Shown: positions 1 through 9,082, numbered from the stretch's first letter. The stretch is 64,000 nucleotides of DNA from JAHBNG01 sp039028975 (GCA_039028975.1 JBCCHB010000052.1:1-64000), one strand, 5' to 3'. Notes: a model not told the origin generated them from the letters alone. Made by a program: numbers and translations.

Positions 1-147
1 ATTGACGCTACCTTTGTTGGGACGATTGAAGATCTCCCAATCGATGAGGCGGCCATTACCAGCCAATCCGATACAGCCCGCGCCAATGCCGCCGAGAGGG
101 AAGCTGATCTGGTTGGTTCTGTTGCCGGTATAGAGGAATCGATCCAT
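1..147 (-). CDS. GH116-like glucosylceramidase/beta-glucosidase, 5' fragment cut by window edge
   Basis: The first 49 codons of a gene running off the left edge. The translation begins MDRFLYTGNRTNQISFPLGG and is nearly identical to the start of the full-length GH116-like protein at 15081 (which begins MNHFLYQGPKTSQISFPLGG), including the shared stretch AGNGRLIDWEIFNRPNKG. The start is the ATG at 145-147 on the minus strand, preceded by GAGGG at a good distance. It lies 16 bases downstream of the permease stop, so it is probably the last gene of the transporter operon at 164-4033. The family hydrolyses beta-glucosides or glucosylceramide. Only the N-terminus is visible, so activity and completeness cannot be judged. 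Confidence 0.85.
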   Translation of the reverse strand, partial: MDRFLYTGNRTNQISFPLGGIGAGCIGLAGNGRLIDWEIFNRPNKGSVN

Positions 148-163
148 GGGTCATTGCCCTCTC

Positions 164-1087
164 TTAATCATACCGAATCCGCGGATCCACCGCCGCATAG
201 AGCAGATCAACCGCAAGATTGACTAAAACGTAGACCAAAGCGACAAAGAGCACCACCCCTTGCGCCACTGGGAAATCTCTGGCGCGTAGGGCATCGACAG
301 CCACGCGCCCAAGCCCTTGGCGGGCAAACACCGTCTCGATAATGACCGTACCGCCAAGTAGAGATCCAAATTGCAGCCCGACAATGGTCAAAACGGGGAT
401 CAGCGCATTTTGAAGAGCGTGGCGCAAGACGACAAAGCGGGTGGCCAGCCCTTTGGCGCGCGCCGTGCGAATATAGTCTTGACCCAACACCTCCAGCAGT
501 TCGGAGCGCGTCATGCGGGCGATGAGTGCAGAAGCGCCAATGCCTAGCGCCAGCGCCGGCAAGACCAGACTCTTCCACGTCCCCTGCCCAACGACGGGGA
601 ACCAGCGCAAGTTGACGGCAAAGACAAGGATCAAAAGAAGCCCTAACCAGAAGCTGGGCATGGAGATACCGGCGAGCGCAATGACCATAGTAACGTTGTC
701 AGGCCAGCGATTGTGGTTGAGGGCTGCGACAATACCCAGCGCTAGCCCCAAGGCAATCGCCACCCCCATGCCAGCCAAGGTCAACCGGATGGTGGCGGGC
801 ATGGCTTCGATAATCATCTCTGTGACGTCGCGTTCACCCCAGAGCGATTTGCCCAGATCGCCGCGCAGTGCATTGCCCACAAAGCGCAGATATTGGACCG
901 GCAACGGATCATTGAGTCCTAGACGCTCGCGTACCTCTTCCACTTGACGCCCGGAAGCGCCCGTCTCGGCAAACATGGCCATAACTGGATCACCAGGGAC
1001 CAAGTGCAGCATGGAAAAGACAGCTATCGAAACGCCCAAGAGTACTGGAAGAGTCAGCAGCACACGGTTGAGGATGTATTTGGACAT
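164..1087 (-). CDS. dipeptide/oligopeptide-type ABC transporter permease (DppB/OppB family)
   Basis: A 307-residue inner-membrane permease of the peptide/nickel importer family. It starts MSKYILNRVLLTLPVLLGVS, the usual first membrane segment of DppB proteins, and keeps the family features HLVPGDP near the N-terminus, an EAA-type loop (ARTARAKGL near residues 208-216) and the C-terminal VDLLYAAVDPRIRYD. About six membrane segments are visible. It should pair with the DppC-like permease at 3134 and the lipoprotein at 1394. The gene order permease C, binding protein, permease B is less common than binding protein first. No ATPase subunit is present nearby, so it must be supplied from elsewhere. 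Substrate is unknown. Confidence 0.93.
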   Translation of the reverse strand: MSKYILNRVLLTLPVLLGVSIAVFSMLHLVPGDPVMAMFAETGASGRQVEEVRERLGLNDPLPVQYLRFVGNALRGDLGKSLWGERDVTEMIIEAMPATIRLTLAGMGVAIALGLALGIVAALNHNRWPDNVTMVIALAGISMPSFWLGLLLILVFAVNLRWFPVVGQGTWKSLVLPALALGIGASALIARMTRSELLEVLGQDYIRTARAKGLATRFVVLRHALQNALIPVLTIVGLQFGSLLGGTVIIETVFARQGLGRVAVDALRARDFPVAQGVVLFVALVYVLVNLAVDLLYAAVDPRIRYD

Positions 1088-1093
1088 GATGAA

Positions 1094-1392
1094 GGGTTGC
1101 AGGGTTGCAGAGTTACAGGGTTACAGGGTACAAGGTGATAGACGATGTAGCCGTCAAGCCCCTCCTTGGTATCGGTACGTTCCATTACTTAGGAATGAAC
1201 ATTAAATAACTTGTACACAATGTGACAGGCACTCACGAAGTCACCTGGCTGGTAAACCATGACTTACGCTCGCTTGGACGTTAAGTGCCAGTCACCAACG
1301 CGCAACTTATTTACGACCCGTTCCTTAACCAGCGCAGGGATTGAGCGGTTACCAGGCAATTTACTTTTCAACCTTGCAACTCTGCAACCTTT
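1094..1392. repeat. word-repeat inverted repeat between binding-protein and permease genes
   Basis: Left arm at about 1094-1132 repeats the word gggttgcag / gggttacag. The right arm at about 1366-1392 (ttgcaactctgcaacctttt) is its reverse complement. The loop of about 230 bases holds a separate repeat element (1189-1328). The right arm ends at the stop codon of the binding-protein gene, so on the minus-strand transcript the structure sits exactly between that gene and the DppB-type permease. It could stabilise the upstream message or attenuate the downstream one. Confidence 0.7.
1189..1328. repeat. dispersed repeat family 1, expanded copy
   Basis: Bounded by taggaatga...aaataacttg at the left and aacttattta...cgttcctta at the right, the same terminal inverted repeats as the 80-base copies at 4049-4130 and 29951-30033. 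This copy is longer: the centre holds an extra internal inverted repeat (gtgacaggcact / aagtgccagtcac). A MITE-like or REP-like element is the simplest reading. Confidence 0.6.
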
Positions 1393-1393
1393 T

Positions 1394-3034
1394 CTACTTC
1401 TGAATCCAGGTATCGTACAGATAAGGGAAACCAATCTCGTTGAAGAAGGGATCCTGGACGCTCTCCTTCATGCCGTAAGGGTAGTACAATTCCATGACGT
1501 TGACAGCCGCGGCTTCTTCATTAATAACGCGCATGGCGTCTTTCACATGTTCAAAACGGGCTGTTTGGTCGAGGGTGGTGCCGCTAAGAGCCAAGGCTTC
1601 GTCCAGGACATCATTCTGGAGCTTGGTAAAGGCGTAGGGACCATCCGACTTGAAGAAGTTGGAGAGCAGGCTAGGCCCATCGTAACCACTGTCGCTCATG
1701 GTCATCAGATGAAATTCACCGGTCGTCCCCGCTTCGATCCAGGCGTTGAAATCGCCGGACTGGATCTCCATATCGATACCCACGTCGCGCAGCATGGCCT
1801 GTGCGGGCTGTACAAAGAGTAGATCATTCTGCGGAATGACCATGGTCACATGGAGCGATTCGCCATCGCGTTCGCGAAGGCCGTCGCCATCGCTGTCCAC
1901 CCAGCCGGCCTCCTCCAGTAGTGCCATCGCTTTGTCTGGGTCAAAAGCACGATCTGAAGCCGCAAATTCATCCACGCCACCTGGGACCATGTTGGACGGT
2001 AGGGCCGCTAGGCCAATGTTGCCAATGCCCGAAAAACGGGGCGAGTCGATAATGGCCTGACGGTCGATGGCATAAATAATGGCTTCTCGTACGGCCATCT
2101 CATCGGTCGGTGTTCGCGCGGTGTTCATGAGATAGTAGCGGGTTGTGCCAGCCTTGGGAATGAGCTCTACCTTAAAGCCTTCCAAATCCTGAAAGAGGGC
2201 TACATCCTGCTCGCCAAAACGCACCAGATCGATCTCGCCAGCCTCTAGTGCGGCAGAGCGGGTTGCCAATTCGGGAATGCCCTGCATGACGATCTTCTCT
2301 AGGTAAGCTGGCCCTTCGTGGTTATAGAATTCGGGTGCCCAATTATACTCTTCGTTGCGCTCCAGGGTAACGTGGCTGTTCTGCACCCATTCGGCAAACT
2401 TGAATGGGCCAGTGCCGACCAGATGTTTGACACCATAATCGTCGCCAAATTCTTCAATCGCGGTCGGCGAATCGATCCCAGTTGCCCCGTCGCTGAGGTA
2501 GGTGAAAAGCGCGGCATATGGCTCATTGTAGACCAATTTGACTGTGTACTCATCCGCAACTACGGTCTCGCTGTACTTGTCGCCGCCCATATACTGCCAG
2601 GCCGCCTTGGGTGTCAGGCTGGCGGTGCGGTCAAAGTTGAATTTAACCGCCTCCGCGTTGAAGGGCGAACCGTCGTGGAAGGTGACGCCTTCGCGCAGTT
2701 GAAAGGTAATCTCCAACCCATCATCGGACACCTCCCACGAGGTCGCCAAACCTGGATGGATCTCACCAGTAGCCGGATCAACAATGACTAGCGTCTCCAG
2801 CACGTGGCGCGCAATCATGCGTGACTGAGTGTGGTTGCTTTTGTCCTGATCCAGCGAATCGTTGACCGCATCCTGATCACTCCAGATGAGCGTGCCGCCA
2901 TAGCGATCATCCTCCGCAACTTCAGCACCGGTAGCTTCATCGGCGGTACCGGTTGTGGCAGGTTGTGGAGCACATGCCGCTATCAGAAGCAATGCGACCA
3001 ACAATGTAAATAAACCCAACGGTTTTCGTAACAT
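1394..3034 (-). CDS. peptide-type ABC transporter substrate-binding lipoprotein (SBP_bac_5)
   Basis: A 546-residue extracellular binding protein. The N-terminus is a lipoprotein signal (basic start, hydrophobic stretch, lipobox LIAAC with the cysteine near residue 21) followed by an acidic linker. The SBP_bac_5 core is recognisable from DPATGEIHPGLATSWEVSDD, ITFQLREGVTFHDGSPFNAE and GTGPFKFAEW. An acidic DSDGDGLRERDG loop near residue 388 resembles a calcium-binding turn and recurs in the binding protein at 42932. It should deliver peptides or similar cationic solutes to the permeases at 164 and 3134. Strong intercistronic structure lies directly downstream. Confidence 0.94.
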   Translation of the reverse strand: MLRKPLGLFTLLVALLLIAACAPQPATTGTADEATGAEVAEDDRYGGTLIWSDQDAVNDSLDQDKSNHTQSRMIARHVLETLVIVDPATGEIHPGLATSWEVSDDGLEITFQLREGVTFHDGSPFNAEAVKFNFDRTASLTPKAAWQYMGGDKYSETVVADEYTVKLVYNEPYAALFTYLSDGATGIDSPTAIEEFGDDYGVKHLVGTGPFKFAEWVQNSHVTLERNEEYNWAPEFYNHEGPAYLEKIVMQGIPELATRSAALEAGEIDLVRFGEQDVALFQDLEGFKVELIPKAGTTRYYLMNTARTPTDEMAVREAIIYAIDRQAIIDSPRFSGIGNIGLAALPSNMVPGGVDEFAASDRAFDPDKAMALLEEAGWVDSDGDGLRERDGESLHVTMVIPQNDLLFVQPAQAMLRDVGIDMEIQSGDFNAWIEAGTTGEFHLMTMSDSGYDGPSLLSNFFKSDGPYAFTKLQNDVLDEALALSGTTLDQTARFEHVKDAMRVINEEAAAVNVMELYYPYGMKESVQDPFFNEIGFPYLYDTWIQK

Positions 3035-3133
3035 TCCTCTCTCCTTTTAGGTTAATATTGTTTAGACTAAAACTGTGTCAAACTCACTTCGTTTTACGAC
3101 TCACTGAATACCGACTCACCGATTACCGGCCGA

Positions 3134-4033
3134 CTACGTCCGTAAACGGGGATCAAGCGCATCACGCAGTCCATCTCCCAACAGATTGATTCCTAAGACC
3201 GTAATCATGATTGCTAGGCCGGGAAAGGTAGTCACCCACCACGCCTGGCGGATAAACTGGCGCCCCATGGTGAGCATTGCACCCCATTCTGGCGTTGGTG
3301 GCTGGGCGCCTAGGCCAATAAAGCTAAGTGCGGCGGCAGTGAGGATGGCACTGGCAACCCCTAGTGTGGACAAGACGATGATCGCGGGCAGGACGTTGGG
3401 GAAGATGTGACGCCCCATAATCTGAAAGCCGCGGCAACCCACGGCGCGAGCACTCAAGACATACTCCATCTCGCGCAAAGAGAGTACAGAGCCACGCGTC
3501 ACCCGGACATAGGTTGGCGTGGCCGAAAGACCGACCGCAATCATAACATTGAAGAGGCTTGGTCCCAACACAGCGATAATGGCTAACGCTAACAGAATGC
3601 CAGGGAAGGCAAGCCAAATGTCCATCAGCCTCAGAATAAAATTATCGACATGGCCACCGTAGTAGCCAGCGATTAGACCTAGAAACACCCCGAGGAGAGC
3701 GCCAATCCCCACTGAAATTAGCCCAACTCGCAGTGAGATGCTTGTGCCGTGAAGAATGCGGCTCAGAATGTCGCGGCCGACTTCGTCTGTACCCAGCAGA
3801 TATTTGCTGGAGGGGGCTTGTAACGCATCATAGATTGTTTGCTCGATTGGATCGTATGGCGCAATGTAGGGTGCAAACATTGCAATGAAGATTTCAAGTA
3901 TGACGATGATAGCACCCACAAGCGCAGCACGGTTGCGCAACAACTGTCGCATGACAATCGATAGCTGGCTACGTGGGTTGGCGTCCATGATGGCCAGTTG
4001 TTGAGGCTGACGTGCGGTGATTTGCTGGGCCAT
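3134..4033 (-). CDS. dipeptide/oligopeptide-type ABC transporter permease (DppC/OppC family)
   Basis: A 299-residue permease and the first gene of the leftmost minus-strand operon. The cytoplasmic N-terminus is followed by the OppC-type first segment and the family signature APYDPIEQ, LGTDEVGRDILSRILHGTSISL, then an EAA-like loop (SARAVGCRGFQIMGRHIFPN) and the C-terminal LLGDGLRDALDPRLRT. These fit the DppC family closely. The 3' flank (3085-3133) contains one arm of word-repeat sequence (accgactcaccgattaccgg) before the lipoprotein gene. The partner is the DppB-like permease at 164. Confidence 0.93.
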   Translation of the reverse strand: MAQQITARQPQQLAIMDANPRSQLSIVMRQLLRNRAALVGAIIVILEIFIAMFAPYIAPYDPIEQTIYDALQAPSSKYLLGTDEVGRDILSRILHGTSISLRVGLISVGIGALLGVFLGLIAGYYGGHVDNFILRLMDIWLAFPGILLALAIIAVLGPSLFNVMIAVGLSATPTYVRVTRGSVLSLREMEYVLSARAVGCRGFQIMGRHIFPNVLPAIIVLSTLGVASAILTAAALSFIGLGAQPPTPEWGAMLTMGRQFIRQAWWVTTFPGLAIMITVLGINLLGDGLRDALDPRLRT

Positions 4034-4048
4034 ACAAAAACGATCCGC

Positions 4049-4130
4049 TAAGGAATGAGTGTGAATAACTTGCGTGTTTCAATCGGGTTTGTTCCCATCA
4101 AATGACCAAGTTATTTCATTCCCGTTCCTA
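4049..4130. repeat. dispersed repeat family 1, copy 2
   Basis: An element of about 82 bases with imperfect terminal inverted repeats: taaggaatgagt...gaataacttg at the left, caagttatttcattcccgttccta at the right, and tttcaatcggg between. It aligns almost base for base with 29951-30033. Part of the right half (atcaaatgaccaa...attcat) recurs at about 4323-4345. It lies in the 5' flank of the DppC-like gene. Confidence 0.75.
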
Positions 4131-4465
4131 AAATGATGGGCTGGTGGGGGATGGAACTTTTCGTGCAAATTGAGAAGACTGATGGTTACAAGTATACCAG
4201 CTTCTCTCAAGGTGTCAAACGGATTTTAGGGCGTTGGTCATCGTATCGTCCGTAAATGTTACTTAACGCCAAAGCAAGCTGAATTTTCGTGCTTTTTACC
4301 ATCATTATTCGTGAGTAACAATATCAAATGACCAAATAATTCATGACTGCAAGAGCATAATCGTACTACACCCCAAAGTCAGACGAGCAGCTTGGCGAGT
4401 CTTAGAAAGCATGGCATACTCATTTGAGATTAACTATACTATAGTTTTTCAGAAAAAGATTTTCA

Positions 4466-4530
4466 TCAACAGATTCCTCAGATTATACAGATTAGAGAGA
4501 AAAATCTGACAAATCTATTCAATCTGTTGA
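4466..4530 (+). repeat. imperfect inverted repeat in leader of the S9 gene
   Basis: Arms at 4466-4493 (tcaacagattcctcagatta...) and 4503-4530 (aatctgacaaatctattcaa...) are reverse complements with several mismatches and are built from the word cagatt. The structure ends about 45 bases before the start codon at 4575 and would fold in the 5' untranslated RNA. Confidence 0.55.
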
Positions 4531-4574
4531 CAAGAATTATCTGAACATCTATATCAACAGGGGGGAGAAAGAAA

Positions 4575-6449
4575 ATGACACAGGTACGCCGTGATGAAGA
4601 TTTGGCCGGCATTACGCTGCGCCAACTGCTAACATTGCAGCCAACAGCTGGTCCAGAGCCGCCGGTTTGGCTACCCGATGGGTCCGCCGTTCTTGTACAG
4701 TCTGCGTTGGGCGGCGCACCAGCGATCCGCCACGTCGATGTGCAGAGTGGGGAGAGCAAAGAGCTGTCGAGCGGCATGGGTTCGCTGCCCTTTCTTAGCA
4801 GTTCGTTGATGTCCACTGCCCCTAACGGCCAATGGATCTCCTATGTAAGCGATAAAGGCGCAGATGACAACCGTGGACGCTCTAGCCGGGTAGAAATTTG
4901 GCTACAGCCTACCGCTGGCGGTCCCGCCATTCAGCTGACCCACATCCATGCCAATATCAACGCCTATGCCTGGGCGCCAGATAGCCGCGCCATTGTCTTT
5001 TCTGCCAACCGCTATGGCCGCTATGATATCTTCAAAGTGAACGTCCCCGATGGGAATACCGTGCGCCTCACGGATGATTCGCGATACGAAGTTTACCCGG
5101 TCTTTTCACCCGACGGTGAGCAGATTTATTATGTACGTCTGAATAAGACTTGGACCGACCACACGATCATAGCAATGACGGTAGATGGCGGGGAATCTCG
5201 TGTCGTTGCTGAAGATGGTGACTTTTTTGACTATCACTACGGACGTACATTTGGTTTCCCGCTGACTTCGTACACCAGACAGAGCATTCTCTTCCCTTCC
5301 CACCGTAATGGCTGGATCAACTATTGGCGAGTATCCATGCGTGGTGGGGCAGTTGAACCAGTCTATGCGGAAGCATCCGACCAGACGCAAGCCCAGATTT
5401 CTCCCGACGGGTACCAAATTGCCTTTGTGGCCAACACGAACGGCACAACCCGATTAACAATAGCAGAGGTCGATGGTACTGGCCGGCCACAGGTCTTGGT
5501 CGCACCAGAAATGGGCGTTGTCTCGGGTCCAGCCTGGTCGCCTGATGGTTCGCAGATTGCCTATCTTTTGGGCACGCCCACCTGCCCATCCGATCTCTGG
5601 TTGGTGGATGTGGCAAGCGGCGAAACACGCCAGCTCACGGCTTCACCTACCTTGACAGCCCTACAAGATAAGTTGGTAACGCCGGAAAAAGTTACCTATC
5701 GCAGCTCTGACGGTCTCGAAATCGCGGCCTATCTCTACGCACCAGCCGAGCGGAAGCTTAATGGTAAGTATCCAGCCCTGGTTCTCGTCCACGGCGGCCC
5801 TACCAGTCAATTCACCGACGTCTACCGCGACGATGTACAATATTTTGTGCGCAAAGGCTATGTGGTGCTGCTGCCCAACATCCGCGGAAGTTCCGGCTAT
5901 GGCAAGGCGTTTGAGGATGCCAATAACCAAGATTGGGGCCACGGCGACCTACGCGACGTACTGGCTGGCGTCGATCTGCTTAAGTCGCTCGATTATGTGG
6001 ACGACACGAAGATGGCCATTCACGGCACCAGCTATGGTGGTTGTATGAGCATGGCCGCGGTCGGCTTTGCGCCGGGCGTTTTCCAGGCCGCGGTCCCCCA
6101 CGCGGGCTACGGCGACTGGCTGGACTTTGATGATGAACAGGAACTACGTCACCGCCAACTGCTGCGCTACGAATTTGGCGATGTAAAAGAGAACCGTCAC
6201 GTCTACCGACGCAGCTCACCCATCTATCACTTGGGCGACGCTACAACGCCGGTCTTCCTGGTGCATGGCGAAGGGCGCTATCCTCGCTCCGATGCTTCGT
6301 CCAAGTTTGCCACGGCTCTGGAGCAGGAGTACAAAACCTTTGAGTATAAGATTTATCCCAATGAATGTTACTATGTGCGCTCCGCAGAAAATCTTGGTGA
6401 AATGTATCCAGACATTGTTGACTTTTTGGATCGGTACTTGGGTGTGTAA
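4575..6449 (+). CDS. S9-family (prolyl oligopeptidase-like) protein with incomplete catalytic triad
   Basis: 624 residues. Residues of about 30-350 form a TolB/WD40-like beta-propeller (repeats such as YAWAPDSRAIVFSANR and YPVFSPDGEQIYYV). Residues of about 370-624 form an alpha/beta-hydrolase S9 domain with the oxyanion region VLVHGGPTSQF, NIRGSSGYGKAF and the nucleophile elbow GTSYGG (Ser486). The usual aspartate region reads HGEGRYPRSDAS (564-575), without the normal HGxxDxRVP acid. The usual histidine region reads IYPNECYYV (593-601), with no histidine. So the Ser is kept but Asp and His seem lost. Whether this marks an inactive scaffold or a distinct subfamily is unknown. The start is ATG after GGGGGAGAAAGAAA. 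No signal peptide is evident, so it is probably cytoplasmic. Confidence 0.88.
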   Translation: MTQVRRDEDLAGITLRQLLTLQPTAGPEPPVWLPDGSAVLVQSALGGAPAIRHVDVQSGESKELSSGMGSLPFLSSSLMSTAPNGQWISYVSDKGADDNRGRSSRVEIWLQPTAGGPAIQLTHIHANINAYAWAPDSRAIVFSANRYGRYDIFKVNVPDGNTVRLTDDSRYEVYPVFSPDGEQIYYVRLNKTWTDHTIIAMTVDGGESRVVAEDGDFFDYHYGRTFGFPLTSYTRQSILFPSHRNGWINYWRVSMRGGAVEPVYAEASDQTQAQISPDGYQIAFVANTNGTTRLTIAEVDGTGRPQVLVAPEMGVVSGPAWSPDGSQIAYLLGTPTCPSDLWLVDVASGETRQLTASPTLTALQDKLVTPEKVTYRSSDGLEIAAYLYAPAERKLNGKYPALVLVHGGPTSQFTDVYRDDVQYFVRKGYVVLLPNIRGSSGYGKAFEDANNQDWGHGDLRDVLAGVDLLKSLDYVDDTKMAIHGTSYGGCMSMAAVGFAPGVFQAAVPHAGYGDWLDFDDEQELRHRQLLRYEFGDVKENRHVYRRSSPIYHLGDATTPVFLVHGEGRYPRSDASSKFATALEQEYKTFEYKIYPNECYYVRSAENLGEMYPDIVDFLDRYLGV

Positions 6450-6633
6450 GCTGCATCATCCACTATAGCATGTGGGTCATCAGCGGCCATGATACAGTCC
6501 ATCGGTAGAACTTTCGACCTGAGCAGAAGTAGGTGAAAAGCGGAAGTTACTGTGAAGGGGTATTAGGCGAATAGAAAATCAGCCTTGAATCAGGTAATGG
6601 CTAGCTGAAATCAGCGTGGTCGCAAGCAACTGC

Positions 6634-6695
6634 TTCGCGTTCATGCCGTATCCGCGTTGGAGGAAGCTTAAACGCGGATACGGCATGAACGCGAA
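6634..6695. repeat. 25-bp perfect inverted repeat, 12-base loop
   Basis: Left arm 6634-6658 (ttcgcgttcatgccgtatcc...) and right arm 6671-6695 are exact reverse complements. It lies between convergent genes, so it could serve as a bidirectional terminator, but no T-run follows. It may instead be a mobile hairpin element. Confidence 0.8.
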
Positions 6696-6731
6696 TAGTG
6701 GTTAAATTTCTGCGCAGATCATGTCTTGCCT

Positions 6732-6774
6732 CGAAACTGAGATACTCCTACGAATGGGTAGTATCTCAGTTTCG
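6732..6774. repeat. 15-bp perfect inverted repeat
   Basis: Arms 6732-6746 (cgaaactgagatact) and 6760-6774 (agtatctcagtttcg) are exact complements. Flanks tcttg / caaga extend the stem imperfectly. It lies about 36 bases beyond the 3' end of the LVIVD gene, on the other side of which is the S9 gene; a terminator role for the minus strand is plausible. Confidence 0.7.
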
Positions 6775-6809
6775 GTAGGTCAAGATTGTTCAGTTCCTTC
6801 CGAAATTAT

Positions 6810-8825
6810 CTACTCCGCCCAAAGGAAGAGTACCGTATATTGCGTGTCCACTGGATCGCCAGCCAAAGTGAAGCAACGTACGTTGGCTACGGCATCGCTG
6901 GTCGTAGAGGACCACCAGGCGACCTTGCAAAAATCCCTGCTTGCGCCATATGCGGTCACCTGTACATGGCCACCAGAAGTTCCGTTGCCGCCAAGTCCGG
7001 CAAAGCGAACCCGGTAGCTGCCAACAGCGCTACGTGTAATGGTATTCGGTCCGCCGGATGAGTTGTACGAATGCTGGGCAGAAGGCGCATAGCTGCTGCT
7101 GGTTGCATTGTTTGCCCAGACATATCCCTTGCGTTCGGTAAAAGGCTGCGGCCCTGCCTCTTTCTCCTTTAAAAGGAATAGCCCTCCTTCAATGTCACTC
7201 ACCAGGATGGTTCCGCTTGGCAGATAGGGATAGACACCCCAAGCACCATTGAAATTGGCGCTGTTATCGGCTGGCGATGGAAAAGTGTCGAAAAAGGCAA
7301 CCTCAGTGGGGGAATTGGGGTCTGTGATATCCAAGATAGTCAGACCGCGTCGGTAGTTCGACATGTAGTAGCGGTCACCCTTAACAAATCCGTTGTGGTC
7401 AATGGCAGGCGTGGGTCCAGTCCAGACATTGCTGAGGAAGGGTGCCGTGAGGTCAGATATGTCCAGTGTGCGCAAGGTTGTATTCAAATCGGCATCTTGC
7501 TCATCTAGTTCGTCTTGGATGAAGATGAACATCTTGTCCTCTGTCCACCATCCAGAATGAGTGTATTTGGCGTTTGGATAAGACGTGGAGCTGATCATCA
7601 TGGGGGCAGCTTTGTCCGTCACGTCCCAAATATCGACCGTATCTTCATTAAAATCGATGAAGAGTTCGCAGGGGTTGTGTCCCGGAGCGCAGTAGGCTGT
7701 TCGGGAATCGGTTAGCACAAAGTTGGTGGCATCATGAACGTACTCGGATCCGATGGGTGGTGCCGTCACTTCTACCGGTGCTGCTGGCGCGGTGAGGTCC
7801 AGAATGCGGAACGCACCATCGTCTAAGTTTGCTCCAGCAATATATGCGTATGGTGTCAGGCCCGATAGTGCTTGTCCTGTTGTGTAATCGGTATTCCCCA
7901 TATAGACATTGTGGGCGCTGGCAAGAGTGTGATAGGTTGCAGCCAAGGAAATTGTAGCCGGTAGATTGGTCAGGTCGATAATTTGTAGCCCCTGTACCGT
8001 ATTGTCGGCTGTGACATATGCATAGGCGTTCCATTGGTCCTCGCTATCGTTGAAGAATTGATAGACCTTGACATCTCGCCACATCGTATCCCGACCGGGT
8101 ATCGTCCCGACCTCTATCGGGTTCAACGGATCTGTCACGTCGACAACGGCCGTTCCATTGTGGAGGCCAATGAGGGCATACTCGCGGTCATCATTTAGAT
8201 CAACAAATCCCCAAATATCGTTGGCGCTTGAGGGGTTGCTACTAAATTGGCTCAAGGGAATTTGGGATAGGAAATTGATTCCTTGGCAGGGAAAGATGCC
8301 GGCCATACCACTGACACAATTGGTGAGAGGCTGCACGGTTTCCATCATGTTCATGGCAGCCCGTTCTTTACCCCCTTGTGCAATCTCCAGCCCTTTGCGA
8401 TCTTGAATCAGCGTGAGATTCCGCTCTGCCAGTTGCTCTCGATACTCGAAAGATGGACCAATAATATAGGTTGGCTCGTCGCTTGCACCCCGTGCCTCAA
8501 GCCCAATCTCGGTTGCTTGAGGGCCACGGACTGGAACCATATCGCTTAACAGCAGAGCCATTTCATTTGGGTCAAACTGATATGTTCCAGAAGAGACCAC
8601 AACCTCATCCCCTTTATCGGCTTGATCAATGGCATATCGAATGGTTTGACAGGGGCGCTCTGGATCGAGGCAATCTCCCTCATCTACACCATTCACAGCG
8701 ACATAACGAATCGCTGAACCATTGTGGGCCTGAAGCGGCGGCGTAATGCTAAACAGAAGCGCCAAGGCAATGCCTATACAGAGATACGCCCGTATCATGA
8801 AAATCGAATTGGTTGTTGTATTCAT
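6810..8825 (-). CDS. secreted LVIVD-repeat (choice-of-anchor B type) protein
   Basis: 671 residues with an N-terminal signal peptide (hydrophobic core near 10-32, then LQAHNGS). Residues of about 38-90 (VDEGDCLDPERPCQTIRYAI) look like the start of a parallel beta-helix domain of the DUF1565 kind, but the helix is not continued. Residues of about 165-560 contain LVIVD-type repeats (ALIGLHNGTAVVDVTDPLNP, LTILDITDPNSPTEVAFFDT), a beta-propeller of the choice-of-anchor B family. The C-terminal ~100 residues (YRVRFAGLGGNGTSGGHVQV) are an unassigned extracellular beta domain. AGGAG precedes the ATG. It stands alone, converging on the S9 gene. It lacks the FLPLIQ-like tail of the proteins at 19-30 kb. 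Function beyond surface display or secretion is unknown. Confidence 0.85.
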   Translation of the reverse strand: MNTTTNSIFMIRAYLCIGIALALLFSITPPLQAHNGSAIRYVAVNGVDEGDCLDPERPCQTIRYAIDQADKGDEVVVSSGTYQFDPNEMALLLSDMVPVRGPQATEIGLEARGASDEPTYIIGPSFEYREQLAERNLTLIQDRKGLEIAQGGKERAAMNMMETVQPLTNCVSGMAGIFPCQGINFLSQIPLSQFSSNPSSANDIWGFVDLNDDREYALIGLHNGTAVVDVTDPLNPIEVGTIPGRDTMWRDVKVYQFFNDSEDQWNAYAYVTADNTVQGLQIIDLTNLPATISLAATYHTLASAHNVYMGNTDYTTGQALSGLTPYAYIAGANLDDGAFRILDLTAPAAPVEVTAPPIGSEYVHDATNFVLTDSRTAYCAPGHNPCELFIDFNEDTVDIWDVTDKAAPMMISSTSYPNAKYTHSGWWTEDKMFIFIQDELDEQDADLNTTLRTLDISDLTAPFLSNVWTGPTPAIDHNGFVKGDRYYMSNYRRGLTILDITDPNSPTEVAFFDTFPSPADNSANFNGAWGVYPYLPSGTILVSDIEGGLFLLKEKEAGPQPFTERKGYVWANNATSSSYAPSAQHSYNSSGGPNTITRSAVGSYRVRFAGLGGNGTSGGHVQVTAYGASRDFCKVAWWSSTTSDAVANVRCFTLAGDPVDTQYTVLFLWAE

Positions 8826-8961
8826 TATTAGTTTTGCTCCTATAGACTCAGCTCTACTGGGACAACGTTTAGCGTTAAATAAGAAATGTCATCGACCTCT
8901 GTTAGTGAGGACGTGGCGAAATAAGTGTTTCTTTCGTTTCAATCGTTTCGTTGGGAAAGGT

Positions 8962-9000
8962 TGTAGCGGGGAGATGTAGCGGGAAGATGCAGCGGGAATA
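8962..9000. repeat. 13-base tandem repeat, three copies
   Basis: Units tgtagcggggaga, tgtagcgggaaga and tgcagcgggaata follow each other directly in the upstream region of the LVIVD gene. They could be protein-binding iterons or simple slippage. Confidence 0.7.
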
Positions 9001-9082
9001 TGTAATAGAATCGTGAGTCCATCCACAAAAGTATATTTTATTAACAAAATTGTAGTGGGTAGGCTAATGGTAGACACTTCAA

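Larger units (their letters stand above)
4034..4574. other. divergent intergenic region of 541 bases
   Basis: This separates the minus-strand transporter operon from the plus-strand peptidase gene. It holds repeat family 1 (4049-4130), a partial duplicate of its right half (about 4323-4345) and the leader inverted repeat at 4466-4530. A weak promoter candidate for the peptidase is ATGGCA at 4411-4416, 18 bases before TATACT at 4435-4440. No coding sequence was recognised. Confidence 0.5.
6450..6809. other. convergent intergenic region with two strong hairpins
   Basis: A 360-base gap between the convergent S9 and LVIVD genes. Apart from the hairpins at 6634-6695 and 6732-6774, no gene or motif was recognised. 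Confidence 0.5.
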
